From NCBI GenBank assembly GCA_025201365.1, contig JAIXMF010000063.1:1-48646 (forward strand): a DNA stretch of 48,646 nt. Reading direction: 5' to 3'. How positions within the stretch are numbered: position 1 is the first letter of the stretch; each line of letters opens with the position of its first letter. Under the pieces are notes generated by a model. That model was not told where the DNA came from and did not search any database. It worked only from the letters and a program-made list of their open reading frames with translations. A program made the position numbers and the translations under genes. Positions 12,027 to 22,259 of this stretch are shown here, piece by piece. Origin of the DNA: Syncephalis plumigaleata. Its lineage: Eukaryota > Zoopagomycota > Zoopagomycetes > Zoopagales > Piptocephalidaceae.

Positions 12027-12488
12027 ATGGACAATAGCACGACCTCATCCAGTACCGCTCGCCAATCTTATCAAGCTGTAGTGAGGAAAAGACGCGGACA
12101 ATATAAACATTACGAGCCTGGTCAGATTAAATCATTTCTGTTTAATTATTTTTGTCTCAAGATGACTTTGGACGAGGCAAGTCGGAATTCAGGTGTTACT
12201 AAAAGTACAGGCCGTCGATACGTTAAAAAATGCCGAGACAACAAAAGTGAACTTACTAAGTTTGGTATATGTTTTCGTACTAATACGCAAGGTACGTATA
12301 AAGATGAGATCTATAATAATTCGCTGACACAACGTTATAAGATCGTTTACAACGGCAGCCCGAAAATATTCAATATAGATTTACAAAATTTAAGTGACCG
12401 CATACATATTTCAATGTATCACGATGTAGCATTAAATAAACGCTATTATAAATATTTCTTTGCGAATGTTAAAAACATCATACGTTGA
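12027..12488 (+). CDS. Small helix-turn-helix protein carried by the transposon
   Basis: Intronless 153-aa protein starting at the ATG at 12027 (MDNSTTSSSTARQSYQ); upstream codons in the same frame lack an ATG. Residues about 23-70 are basic and contain a helix-turn-helix-like stretch: YKHYEPGQIKSFLFNYF, then LDEASRNSGVTKSTGRRYV. Its layout parallels the transposase's own N-terminal domain (Y-x-x-Y, a helix, then A-x-x-x-G-x-x-x-x-TG-x-x-Y-[IV]). The C-terminal half is rich in Tyr, Asn and Lys and resembles nothing I know. No catalytic DDE residues are present. A role as a regulator or accessory DNA-binding factor is inference; a decayed relative of a transposase N-terminus is the alternative. 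Confidence 0.6.
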   Translation: MDNSTTSSSTARQSYQAVVRKRRGQYKHYEPGQIKSFLFNYFCLKMTLDEASRNSGVTKSTGRRYVKKCRDNKSELTKFGICFRTNTQGTYKDEIYNNSLTQRYKIVYNGSPKIFNIDLQNLSDRIHISMYHDVALNKRYYKYFFANVKNIIR

Positions 12489-12576
12489 TTCAAGTAGCCA
12501 GAATACAGAATACACTAGACACATATGCATTAAACTAAGCTAGGTGTAGCACCATTATTATTATTATTAGCAGAAT

Positions 12577-12848
12577 TTTTATTATTTGGCAGATACATTA
12601 TTAGTGCAAGGTGAGTTCTAGCAATGCAAAACGTACGCTGCAAAGCATTGTTTGATGCGGACACAAGGGCATTTGTATTGTGGTGAATAACATAGGGCGA
12701 ATGCTAAACAAAGAACAAAGTATCTGCTAATGGTGGATTCCATACCCGCATAATGATAAAGACAAAGATGCTAACTAGTATGCAAAATTATTTTTCAATG
12801 AGAGCAAAAGTTAAAGGCCAACAATGCCAACTGGTTGGAAAAACCCTG
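12577..12848 (-). repeat. Right terminal inverted repeat, 272 bp
   Basis: Exact inverted copy of 8328-8599, ending AACCCTG at 12848. ACAATGCCAAC lies at 12821-12831. Confidence 0.95.
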
Positions 12849-12850
12849 TA
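12849..12850. repeat. TA target-site duplication, right
   Basis: TA immediately after the right TIR end CCCTG; it pairs with the TA at 8326-8327. Confidence 0.85.
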
Positions 12851-13157
12851 ATATTATCTACCATTTCTATTAAACAGTATCTTCCATTATCTAATGGGCA
12901 ATATTACTTTGCATTATAGAGAAAGATGACACATGACAAAGATGAACTCTCTTGTTGCATGTATTAAATGTTGCGCCATTGTATCTGTAACTAGTTTCAT
13001 CTTGCTCTTATTCCGCCTATTGAATTGATCCGAGTAATTACGCTAATTAATAAGGACATACTTTTTCATACAAAGAAATATCGAATGATATTGTCAGTAT
13101 GCACACTATATAATATGAAATAAAGAGAACAATGTTAATGCTTATGACAGGTTAGTA

Positions 13158-13448
13158 ATGGCGTTTCGAATGGTTCATTGTTCAATACAAGTGTCACTAC
13201 TCCTATTGACGTTCATTGTGGTAAGACATATTATACATGCATAGCACATTTACCTGAGCAATCATACGATGGTAAACTATACGCCATATAATGGTTAGGG
13301 TGTGTACATCAGGAAGATGTCATCATTTTATTGTAATGATAGAATACGCTGTCACAATTTATGTTTTGCACTTTTGATCATACCTCTCATGTATACTGCT
13401 TTGTTAATGATACACTGTTGTATAAAGAATATAGGAGTATTACAATAA
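13158..13448 (+). CDS. Possible short secreted cysteine-containing peptide
   Basis: Exon 1 (13158-13220) encodes a 21-residue stretch with a basic start and hydrophobic core (MAFRMVHCSIQVSLLLLTFI), like a signal peptide, and ends exactly at a GTAAGA donor. A plausible intron (13221-13298, ending GGTTAG) keeps phase 0. It leads into a 49-residue exon with a C-x5-C-x3-C pattern (FYCNDRIRCHNLC), then a hydrophobic stretch and CC. The whole would be 70 aa. No family is recognised. The evidence is only the signal-like exon, the splice sites and the cysteine spacing; chance is a real alternative. Confidence 0.25.
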
Positions 13449-13666
13449 ATCAATGCGTATAACATTGTTTACGTGCCAACTAGTAGAACAAAGCAAGCAA
13501 TATAGTAGCATACTAGCAGTACAAATCATTGTCTAGTTGCTTTAGATTAACACTTGTCGCTTAATCAAATGTATTCGTTGTTACCTTTTTGTTACCTTCT
13601 TTGTAAATGAAACATGCGCCATTGTCTAGCTGGAGATCATTCCTAGTCGAGTACGATGAGAGATTC

Positions 13667-13674
13667 TATAAATA
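13667..13674 (+). promoter_or_regulatory. TATA box of the LPMO-like gene
   Basis: TATAAATA about 215 bp upstream of the ATG at 13890, in an otherwise ordinary AT-rich promoter. A (CAA)n stretch follows in the presumed leader near 13720-13735. One of the few clear TATA boxes in the window. Confidence 0.55.
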
Positions 13675-13889
13675 CATGTCTATCAATTCGAGTCAAGAGT
13701 AATTTCTTCACTATACTCAACAACAACAACAACAACACTCACTCACTCATCTACCTTCAGAACGATCGACAATCTCCACTCATAAAACAACTAAAGCAGG
13801 ATTTTTAGGCGACATACATTTGACATTTCAAAAGTGTCTTTGACTTTTTGAAACGAACGATATCAACAACTACAACAACCATCTCTAAA

Positions 13890-14855
13890 ATGACTCGTTG
13901 CACTTCTTTCTTCGGTATGTCAATCTGCGCTGCTGTTTTAGTAGCACTCTCGGCAGTCCCCAGCGTATCAGCTAATGGTTATATGAGCTATCCACCACCA
14001 CGCGGTATCGAGAAGGCCTCCTACAAAGTGGACGATCTCAAGAGCCCGAACACACGTGGCGTTTGCCGTGGCGAGCCAGTCGGTCAAATCACTAAAATTG
14101 ACCACGCAGTCACACTTCAATTTACGATTACCAAGCCACACACTGGTATGTGTAGCGTCTACATCATGGATCCTAATCTTGGCAATGCCCGTAAGATTGC
14201 CTCAAAGATGAACTGCGCCTCTCACGATATGACAGGATCATGGGGCATCACCATCCCTTCGGACATTAAGGGACGCAAGGTGTTGCGCTGGACTTGGGAG
14301 GCTGATCATATGCGCCCGCAAATCGAGCATTTCGAGCAATGTGCTGATGTCCAGATCGAGGGTAGTAGTGCTGGTCATCGTCGTCGCAATCATCGTCGTG
14401 GCTACACTATTAATGACGATGAGGAGGTTACCAAACGACTACAACGCCGTAATGACGAGGTAGCACCCGCTGACAATGAAAGCTCCGAGGATGATGATGT
14501 CGAAGCTGATACCGCCAATGCTGGTGGTGCTGAATCTGCTACTACAAATGATGTTGAAGCTAATACCGCCAATGCTGGTGGTGCTGAATCTGCTAGTCCT
14601 AATGGTGCTGCTGCTGATACCGCCAATGCTGCTGCTGCTGCTGCTGATACCACTAATGCTGCTGCTGCTGAATCTGCTAGTCCTAATGGTGGTGCTGCTG
14701 TTGCCGCTGCTCCTGGTGGTGGCAGCTGCACACCTGGTGAGTTCAAGTGTAACGGCAACCAGTTCGGTCAATGCAACCATGGCACATTTGTGTGGAGAAG
14801 CTGCAATTCTGGCACCACTTGCAAGTCAGCCGGTACCACCATCTACTGCGGTTAA
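13890..14855 (+). CDS. Secreted LPMO-like chitin-binding protein with C-terminal CBM, Asn in place of the N-terminal His
   Basis: Single-exon gene, 321 aa. Residues 1-28 form a signal peptide ending in the cleavage-type motif SVSA. The mature protein would begin NGYMSYPPPRGIEKASYK. The GYM-x-x-P-x-x-RG context is that of lytic polysaccharide monooxygenase-type (chitin-binding type 4) domains, which normally start with His; here the codon is AAT (Asn). The domain continues with conserved Cys and Trp (GVCRGEP, CSVYIMDP, KVLRWTWEA, FEQCADVQIE) to about residue 160. A Lys/Arg-rich spacer, then an acidic and Ala/Asn-rich linker of imperfect repeats (DTANAGGAESA units), lead to a Cys-rich module of about 43 residues (SCTPGEFKCNG, QCNHGTFVW, GTTCKS, IYCG). 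That module resembles a CBM19-type chitin-binding module. The ATG was chosen over an upstream non-ATG extension because it starts the signal peptide. An AATAAAA signal follows at about 14941. Whether it still oxidises polysaccharide is doubtful. Confidence 0.75.
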   Translation: MTRCTSFFGMSICAAVLVALSAVPSVSANGYMSYPPPRGIEKASYKVDDLKSPNTRGVCRGEPVGQITKIDHAVTLQFTITKPHTGMCSVYIMDPNLGNARKIASKMNCASHDMTGSWGITIPSDIKGRKVLRWTWEADHMRPQIEHFEQCADVQIEGSSAGHRRRNHRRGYTINDDEEVTKRLQRRNDEVAPADNESSEDDDVEADTANAGGAESATTNDVEANTANAGGAESASPNGAAADTANAAAAAADTTNAAAAESASPNGGAAVAAAPGGGSCTPGEFKCNGNQFGQCNHGTFVWRSCNSGTTCKSAGTTIYCG

Positions 14856-14884
14856 GCAATTATGAAATACCTTGTTGAAGAACT

Positions 14885-14907
14885 TGTCTTCTCTCTCTCT
14901 CTCTCTG
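14885..14907 (+). repeat. CT-dinucleotide microsatellite
   Basis: (CT)n run in the presumed 3' UTR of the LPMO-like gene. Confidence 0.8.
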
Positions 14908-14959
14908 TTGCCTTTGTAATTTCGAAGGTTCTACCGATCAAATAAAAACCAAGAATTGA

Positions 14960-15871
14960 CCAATCCTATCATAATTAAAAAATGTGCATGATGTCATTGT
15001 GTTATTTTACTAATTAATCAGGGTTGCATCAACAAATAGCAAATATCTCCTGAAGTAGTGATGCTAAACTAGATCGTCATCATCATTAACTCTACATTGA
15101 GGAATAAGTGAAATTGCAAAGAGTGGAAAACATTTTGGCAATTGTGTAAGTCAGTGTAGCTATATCAAATGATTATTCATTGTCACAATACACCTCAAAT
15201 CTATGAGATCATTGTTCATATAATTGATATTATTTGATGTAGAAAGGAAGTAGATAGAGCATAGCGAGTGGGTTGGCTCGTACATGACGCGTGAGGTATT
15301 TGATATTCATGCTGGGCATATGAGGTACTTTTTAGTGAGCATGGCGAGGGCGTAAAGTACTCTTATAGGGCGCATAGGGTACTGCTCACAACGGATACTG
15401 GACCGCTAGTTATGGATTGCTTATGTTGCACGCTGCATTTATTTATAGATGGTATCCATTCTTATTTTTCAAATGGTCCATGGAACATTCTTAATGAGTA
15501 CTTTATCGGCAAATTTTAGCATGGCATCCAAAAACAAATATTCGCAACCATGGTTCAGTTCAAATATGGCGGATGACATGCGTACTTTTATGGGCTGCAT
15601 GTGTCATTGTAAGAAGCTTAGAATTTTATTGTTGCATCTACAGCTATAAGTAGGCTATCAAAAGTGTCAACACTTGGCTATTGATAGCAGTGTACGCTTT
15701 CTCCTCCTCTTTTTGCCGTAGTCAAGTTCCCTCATAGAACTACGCGTTTGAGCCATTCCATTTAGTATACGCAATACACTGCACTAGTCGTCGATATAGA
15801 TCAGCACAAGTGTGGCTACAAGAACCAAGTTTATTGACGACATATCAAGAAGTTACTCGACCGGGATAACC
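14960..15871. other. Intergenic, no supported gene
   Basis: No convincing reading frame. 15250-15390 has loosely repeated GAGCATRGCGAG and GAGGTACT-like words. A 66-codon frame at 15449 has no family signature and no splice context. The end of the stretch should contain the promoter of the secreted kinase-like gene. Confidence 0.5.
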
Positions 15872-17176
15872 ATGAAATACAACACGACTTCATTATCTGC
15901 AATCACACTATGTGTATGCATGATGTTATGTCATCACGTAAATGGCATGAATATGCGGGGTACACCACCATTATTCACCAATAACAATCAGAATCAAATG
16001 CCAATGGCAGGACAACCATGGAATCAACAGCCAAATACAAATATGCAATTTGGAAGTAATAACTGGAATAATGTAGCTGGATCAATGCATCCAGTACCTC
16101 CAAGTAACCCTCAAAGGCAACCTCAACCACCAGAGGAGATAACTATAAATACGGCAGTAGATCCAAGAACTGAGAATTTATATATACATTTTCCCGATAA
16201 GTACAAGGTTGAACCGATACAATGGCCACTTAATTCCAAAACTGCCAAATATCACAAAGAAATGAAGTGGGGCAATAAAGATGCCCTTGTAGCATGCTAT
16301 AAAGGAAACGCGAAATATGCAAATGCAAAGAGATTCTATGATGTAAGCTACAGCTATAACACTTGATATCATTGACTTACACCATTATTATTATTGTTAT
16401 CTAGTATGTCGACAGAATAAACGCTCCGTATAATAAGCAGAGATTAGACGCTATTTTATTTAAGCGTATAGCTAATGGCCAAACGGCAGACAAGAAAACT
16501 GGATGCTTCATATTTGAGCTGCCCCCCAACTACGAGAACTTCTATACTTTCATTAAGCGAATCTCTACATTTGCCTCGATTAGACAACTACCGAACATAG
16601 TTGCTCGAGTAATGGATGGTATGTATATTAGTAGAAATAACTATTTGAATAATAGCGCTAATCATAACACTGTTTAGCTATTGTATCTCTTAATGAAGTA
16701 GGAGTCGTGTACGGCAGCATTGTAGCAAAAAGTAAGTCATTGCTTTTATTATATGAATGAATTTAACCACTATCATAACAGATATTATGATTGCTGAAAA
16801 TGCTATGGGGCAGGTGTATGACATCAAACTGCTCCACTTTGATCGTGCAATTGTCAACGTGCATTACAGAAGATTGGAGGCCAATCCCGATTTCTCTCCA
16901 ACATCTATGTTAGCAACAATTTACAACTCTTTTATTGATGATGTTCGAAGTACTAGTCGTTTTATCGGCTTACTATTTTCCAGCTATGAAGGAAAACTAG
17001 CCAAAGAATTTACACCTAATCCCACTATTACACCTGATGAGCTCGAGAAACACAACAAGAAACGAGAAGCCCTGAAAGCTTTAATGATTTCAATGGGCGA
17101 AGCTAACTCACCTCTGATGGTAATGAACTTCAAACTTACTACCCAATATGACCTAATAAGTGGAAAGTACGACTAG
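15872..17176 (+). CDS. Secreted protein kinase-like (pseudokinase) protein
   Basis: Exons 15872-16342, 16405-16618, 16678-16731 and 16782-17176 sum to 1134 nt (377 aa) with clean phases. The start ATG gives a signal peptide (MKYNTTSLSAITLCVCMMLC, then HHVNG). An Asn/Gln/Pro-rich linker follows to about residue 90, then a globular domain. The domain reads like a kinase fold: ALVACYK could supply the N-lobe Lys, and CFIFELPPNYENFYTFI fits the hinge. VYGSIVAKNIMI sits where HRDxxxxN should be, and IKLLHFDRA where DFG should be. So the catalytic Asp of HRD and the metal Asp of DFG are both replaced, while the loop Asn is kept. It is therefore called a pseudokinase. The fold assignment is by eye and moderate; function is unknown, and secretion suggests an extracellular or host/prey target. 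Poly(A)-like AATAAAATAAA follows at about 17213. Confidence 0.55.
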
Positions 17177-17781
17177 AGAATAGCCTACTTATTACGCTTA
17201 GGATTCAATCGAAATAAAATAAACCATTTGTTTGAATGATTTTATATAGTAGCGAGCAAACAAATGTTTATTGATTGTGTATAAATGTCAAACATAAACT
17301 GATGTCAATAGCAATCGATGTAAAAGGATGATCGTGAATACAAGACTTTTCTTCTGATGAACGCAGTTAGCCATTTGTTTGTATGAATAAATAATAGCTA
17401 TGATGATAAACCTTACGTATTTAGATGTGTAAGTGGTGGTAACCCTCAGCTGCTAGGGCAATGACAGCTACTCAATAGTAATAACAATGCGATAATGGTG
17501 TTAACAATTGTGCAAGATTATTTATTAATAAACACAAAGACTAGCTGTGTTAATCGACTGAAAAAATCCTGTAGTGCGAAACCACATTAATACGCAAACA
17601 GAAACACAAACACCAATGCACATCTCTCTATTTCTTTCTTTACATTGCAAACACTCCCCCCGTAAACAGTTGGATAGACTGCTAGGAAGGAGACACAACA
17701 ACGACTGGTTCCTTTTTCTTCTTTTTTCTACTGACTACACCCCTTGCATTTGTCTATTGACAGACACTAACCTATCACATC
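17177..17781. other. Intergenic, no gene seen
   Basis: Contains the 3' end signals of the kinase-like gene and the promoter and leader of the gamma-SNAP gene. The stretch just before the ATG is pyrimidine-rich. No other feature is visible. Confidence 0.5.
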
Positions 17782-19386
17782 ATGAGTGAGTACAGCCGTG
17801 TTAATGAAGCACTATACCATTTGAAGGAGGCTGAAAAGGCGTAAGTGACCACAGGAGGAAAAAAAAGGATTGGTACTCATATCTGTAGTACTGTTTATTA
17901 TCACCCGGCTAACTAATATAAATACGCTGTTCATTGCACGTTATAGCGCCACAAAGGGTTGGTTCAGGAAACCAGACTGGGAGATGGCAGCACAGTACTT
18001 TGAGAAGGCCGGTAAGCAGTTTAACAAAAAAGTTCTACTAGACTAGACTTGATTGTTTCCTTACCTTCTACTATTAACTAGGTGCTTCTTTTCGTACGGC
18101 GCAGCAATATGAATCGGCTGCCAAAGCATTTACTGATGCTTCAGATGCGTACAACAAATCTAATTCGTAAGCAATATTGACTAACATTCTACAGGAGAGA
18201 GTTGTAATCACGTATGAATATCTATTTACTTCTCTATACATATGTGTGTATGCGATAGGCTATTCCTAGCGGCTAAAGCAATGGAGTCGGCGGGTAGTAT
18301 GTATCAGCAGCAGAGACATAATGGCGACGAGAGTCGATGTGCTCATTGTTTCCGTCAAGCGAGCAATCTTTATCAAGCGCATGGCTCGTCGGATAGGGCG
18401 GCAGAGATTCTTGAAAAGGCGGGCAAGTAAGTGATATACATGCATACATATATCAGTACGAATATATCAATATGCTGATACCTGTTAATACATTATAGTA
18501 TACTTGAACCGGTTGACCCTGATGCTGGTATACAATTCTACAAGGATGCCTGCGATTTGTACGATAGCGAGGATAGAGGTCGATTTGGCATTGAAACCTT
18601 CCAAAAGACGGCCAGTGTACTATTGAAACATAAACGGTAAGCAATAGCGCTAGTTCTCTACGATACTGACGTTGCCGTGGTTACTAAATGTGCTCTGGTA
18701 ATTATTTGATTTGCCTTTTTTTTGTTAGACCAATGGAAGCTGTAGCTGTACTCCAACGACTAATCGATATTACAAAGGATCTGCGTAATAAATCGACTCA
18801 GTATCGCATTTGTCTCAGTATTGTTATCATATTCATTTCTATGGACGATGAAGTTGAAGCGAGTAAACGATTGGATAGCTTTTCAAGGTAATACACGCAT
18901 AGACACACATTTATACCCTTTTCTTTTATTAATATGATGTAACGCGATTCCTGTATGTTAACACACACTAGTGTTCATGGCTTTATCGGATCCGACGAGT
19001 ATTTGTGCGCGATACAACTATTGGAGGGTATAGAAAAGTTCGATGCAGAAGGAATACAACAGGCGGTGCATAGTCATATTGTTAATAATCTCAATAGTGA
19101 GGTTATCCGATTAGCACGTCGTGTAGCTAGTCGATTCACAGATACGGAAAGTGACAATCGTCATAACAATCATAGTAATACTGGATTATCAGCACCATCC
19201 AATGCCGTGCCATATCGTACAAACAATACTACGTCAAATTACAATTCGAGCGATTTCTCAACACCACGTACATTGGTCGATGTCGACGATCATATACCAA
19301 GTCATATCACCAATCCAGGACACCACGCTAATAGATCGGAACGATATGAAGAGGATGACGACGATGACGATAATGGTCTTTGTTAA
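17782..19386 (+). CDS. NAPG: Gamma-SNAP (soluble NSF attachment protein gamma)
   Basis: Adaptor that links NSF/Sec18 to SNARE complexes during membrane fusion; peripheral on endomembranes. Seven exons (17782-17840, 17947-18011, 18082-18166, 18259-18426, 18499-18636, 18729-18887, 18972-19386) give 362 aa. TPR-like helical repeats run through it: VNEALYHLKEAEKA, GWFRKPDWEMAAQYFEKAG, LFLAAKAMESAGSMY, RAAEILEKAGK, ILEPVDPDAGIQFYKDACDL, then VHGFIGSDEYLCAIQLLEGI. The tail is acidic and ends DDNGLC. The GF/GW-x-x-KPD motif and the acidic tail ending in GLC separate gamma-SNAP from alpha/beta-SNAP. A Ser/Thr/Asn-rich insertion of about 75 residues before the acidic end is lineage-specific. Confidence 0.9.
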
Positions 19387-19581
19387 ATTGCTTATAACAT
19401 CTCGTTTACTTGCCTAGTTGTTCGTTCTATGTTCTGTGTTCCGTGTCGTGTGTGCGTGTCATTTTATTAGAATGCTAAAGGGAACTGTGTGTTTACACAT
19501 TGCTTTTATTCCGGTAGAGACTATTAATTATATATATATATATCCATTCATTCATTGGCGTGATAATAAATGATTACATTA

Positions 19582-22033
19582 TTATTCAGAATCGCTTTCA
19601 TTAAATAGTGGCTCTGCATCTTCATCTAGTCTTTTTGGCGATAGCATAGACTGAGTATTAGTAATATTAGTCTCATTCTGAGTTACGCTGGTAATGACAG
19701 ATGATGATGCTCCCGTATTATGATGCTGACCATTTGTATCTGTAGTTATGGTGTTTCTTATACGTTCAGCGAATCCAGGATCTGATGTACATATATATAT
19801 ATATATGTTTAGTGCTATACGTATTATTATTATGTCAATGGATTATAATGACTAACCTTGTTGAACACGTACAGGTCCATAACGAGGATAGTAAAGTGCG
19901 GCCAATTGTTCCACGAATTCCGCATCATCTCGCGGATGTAATCCCATATCCTCCAAATGTCTAGCCTGTATCACCGTATATCCCTCGGCATTCGACTCTT
20001 GTTCGCTTAGTAAAAAGCGTATATGTCGAAGTAGCGTGGTATTGATCGATTGGAAATAACTATACATATAGATGGATATATAAATGAATGAATATCACTA
20101 TTTCGCTACATCACCTACCCCACTAGTTCTACATTGGCATCTAATTCCTCGTAGATATCCGTCGTACTAGATAATGACGGTGTTGCAGATACCATTTCCG
20201 CTGCTGCTGCTTCTTGCGCTTCACTCGCTATTAGTGGTTCATGCTGCGCCTCGTATTCTTCTGCTGCTACACTGCCCGATGCCTCGCCCGTAGTGGCAGC
20301 GTCTAATCGTTGTTGCCACCACCGTTCTAGCATTTGCCAAAGACCTTCCTGTGCCGGAATACCCGCAAATGTTCGTGCTAAATCGCCGAATCGTCGTCGA
20401 TCCGCCGTGTTCAATCGTTGTAAACTATTTAGCATGATCGTCTCGTTGGCATTAAAGTGTCCCGCGCTAATGTCCAACACTTCCCGTGATGCTTGTCCAC
20501 GTTTTCTGACCACGCGTGGTTCCACAAGTAGATCATATGTGTTACGTTTCTCGCATAGAATCTGCTCCGATGTAACTAGCATCATAATGTCACATATTAC
20601 ATATATTAAATGGTTACAATTAAATCTGTAATAATAGATTCCACTTACATGCCACGTAAGTATCCATTACTTGCAGTTTATGTAGATCGTTAACACCAAC
20701 ACAAAACATCGGCTGTAATAATTGCGGTGGATCATCTCGATCAATACAATCACTAGCCACGGATGCCAATAAACATGTACAATATACTAGAAGATACCGT
20801 AGTCAATACACACATATATACACATATATGCATATATGTGATTGCTGCTTACCATAGTTAGAAGCTACCGCCAATGGAGGTGATGCCATGAATAGGATTC
20901 TTTTAGCGAGTAGTGCATGTTTCCATAAAACAAAAATAGATGGACCACATTGTCCCACGAACTTTACAAACAATTTAGCTGGATGATGTGCCTAGTATAA
21001 GCATCATTAGTATAGTAAATAGATTACTGCTATTAGTATTAATCGTTTCTTACATTAAGTCGATTATGTCTTGGTACTGATAGTGTAGGTACAGGATCAT
21101 TGGAATTATTTGTTACAGATCGATTGGTACGTTTCCGTTGATTCTCGTAATACCACGTAAGTAGTTGCTTCGAGACAGCTTCATCGGCAGCGTGGAATCT
21201 ACGCGCTATTACATTAATATAACATGAACGTGTACGCTTACTATCCCAATAGGACACTTACCGTGCTGCCTCTTGTAGAAAGTCAACATGTCGATGTAGA
21301 TTAGCGTATTTGGCACCGAGTAGACCTACGGCGGCCATACGAGCACCTCGCTCCTTTACACCTTCCTCGCCTTCAAGCGGTGTATTCTCAAAGACACTAA
21401 CGCCAAAATAGGTATTCTTACAAAAATAACTAGTCATTACAATAGTATCATCAGTATATCAATAATAATAGTAATAGCAGTTGTATAACTATGCATCAAG
21501 TAATGCATTCTATCAAATAATCCCTACATTGTATCATCTTCCACTAAATGTAATCCACTTGGTAGAGCGGAGAATTCGATACCACTCAGATCAATATCTA
21601 CACGACATAGTAGAAGCATAGTTACTATGTTAGTTCCATCTTTTATATATACATCAACTAGCTGCTTACTTTCGGGATAGGTCCATGCTACAGTATTGCC
21701 ACGATGTGTATCAAATCGAACGATAAACATGGCTAGCACATAGTCTTCCGGGTCGTATAGTTCAACGTCCGTTTTACCAACACAAGCCGTACTACTGCTT
21801 GCACTTGCACTGGGCGGACCCATCAACGATGACACATCCGTCGCGGTAGCCTGCTGTTTATCAGACGTAGCATTCTCCTCTTTATCCCTTAGCACTAGTG
21901 CGTTACTAATATCGTTGGCGAGTACAGCGTCCTCCAACCCTTCATCCGCTATATTCGGTGAGGACACTGATGACGGATAGGCCATAACTGCCCAGGATGA
22001 CGAGTTCATTGAAGTAGGCTGCGGCTCAGTCAT
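19582..22033 (-). CDS. DENND11: DENN domain protein DENND11/LCHN-like (DUF4484)
   Basis: DENN-fold protein, a class that acts as Rab guanine nucleotide exchange factors in membrane traffic. After a Ser/Ala-rich N-terminus it reads VLAMFIVRFDTHRGNTVAW, then the IDLSGIEFSALPSGLHLVED motif, TYFGVSVFENTPLEGEEGV, ERGARMAAVGLLGAKYANLH, KLFVKFVGQCGPSIFVLWKH with ALLAKRILFMASPPL, VYCTCLLASVAS, VNDLHKLQVMDTYVA and VTSEQILCEKRNTYDLLVE. This succession (longin-like part, then cDENN with LWK-x-x-LL-x-KRIL) is that of LCHN/DENND11. The C-terminus is Ser/Thr-rich, ending FNESDSE. Several introns of about 50-90 nt interrupt it; not all boundaries were fixed. It shares a 226-bp divergent promoter with GPATCH1. 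Confidence 0.82.
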
Positions 22034-22259
22034 CCTGTTGAGTAACTAGTCAATAATATTAGTAATAATGCTTGCAATGATATAAGATAAATAGAACTAA
22101 TAATACGATAGAGAATAAAGAGGAGTGGCTGCACTGTATAGGGAAAGCATAGGAAAAAGCCTGTAGAACCCAGTTAAAAAGAGACTATTTGTTAGTTATC
22201 AAAAAAATAAGCGATTATCCTACTCTAGTTACTATTTCCTTTATTCTTTATTATACGTC
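22034..22259. promoter_or_regulatory. Divergent promoter region, DENND11 / GPATCH1
   Basis: 226 bp between two divergent ATGs, A/T-rich with no TATA box I would defend. Its role is inferred from orientation. Confidence 0.45.

Larger units (their letters stand above)
8328..12848. mobile_element. Tc1/mariner-type DNA transposon, 4521 bp, with two genes
   Basis: The element is bounded by the dinucleotide TA on both sides (8326-8327 and 12849-12850), the TA duplication typical of Tc1/mariner/IS630 insertions. Its ends begin CAGGGTTTTTCCAACCAG and form inverted repeats of 272 bp that I compared piece by piece and found identical. Inside are a DD34E transposase (minus strand), an 8-bp minisatellite, a longer degenerate repeat array and a gene for a small helix-turn-helix protein (plus strand). 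Identical long TIRs, intact TSDs and an uninterrupted transposase indicate a recent and probably functional copy. Typical Tc1/mariner elements are 1.3-2.4 kb with one gene, so this one is unusually large. Confidence 0.93.

Noticed and set aside
14402-14865. Frames of 113-129 codons antisense to or shifted in the LPMO-like linker
   Set aside because: By-product of GCT-rich linker repeats; the sense frame has signal peptide and conserved modules.
15250-15390. Loosely repeated GAGCATRGCGAG / GAGGTACT words
   Set aside because: Too few and too divergent to call a tandem repeat or regulatory array.
15449-15649. 66-codon plus-strand frame with many Met and Ser
   Set aside because: No signal peptide, domain or splice context; length is expected by chance.
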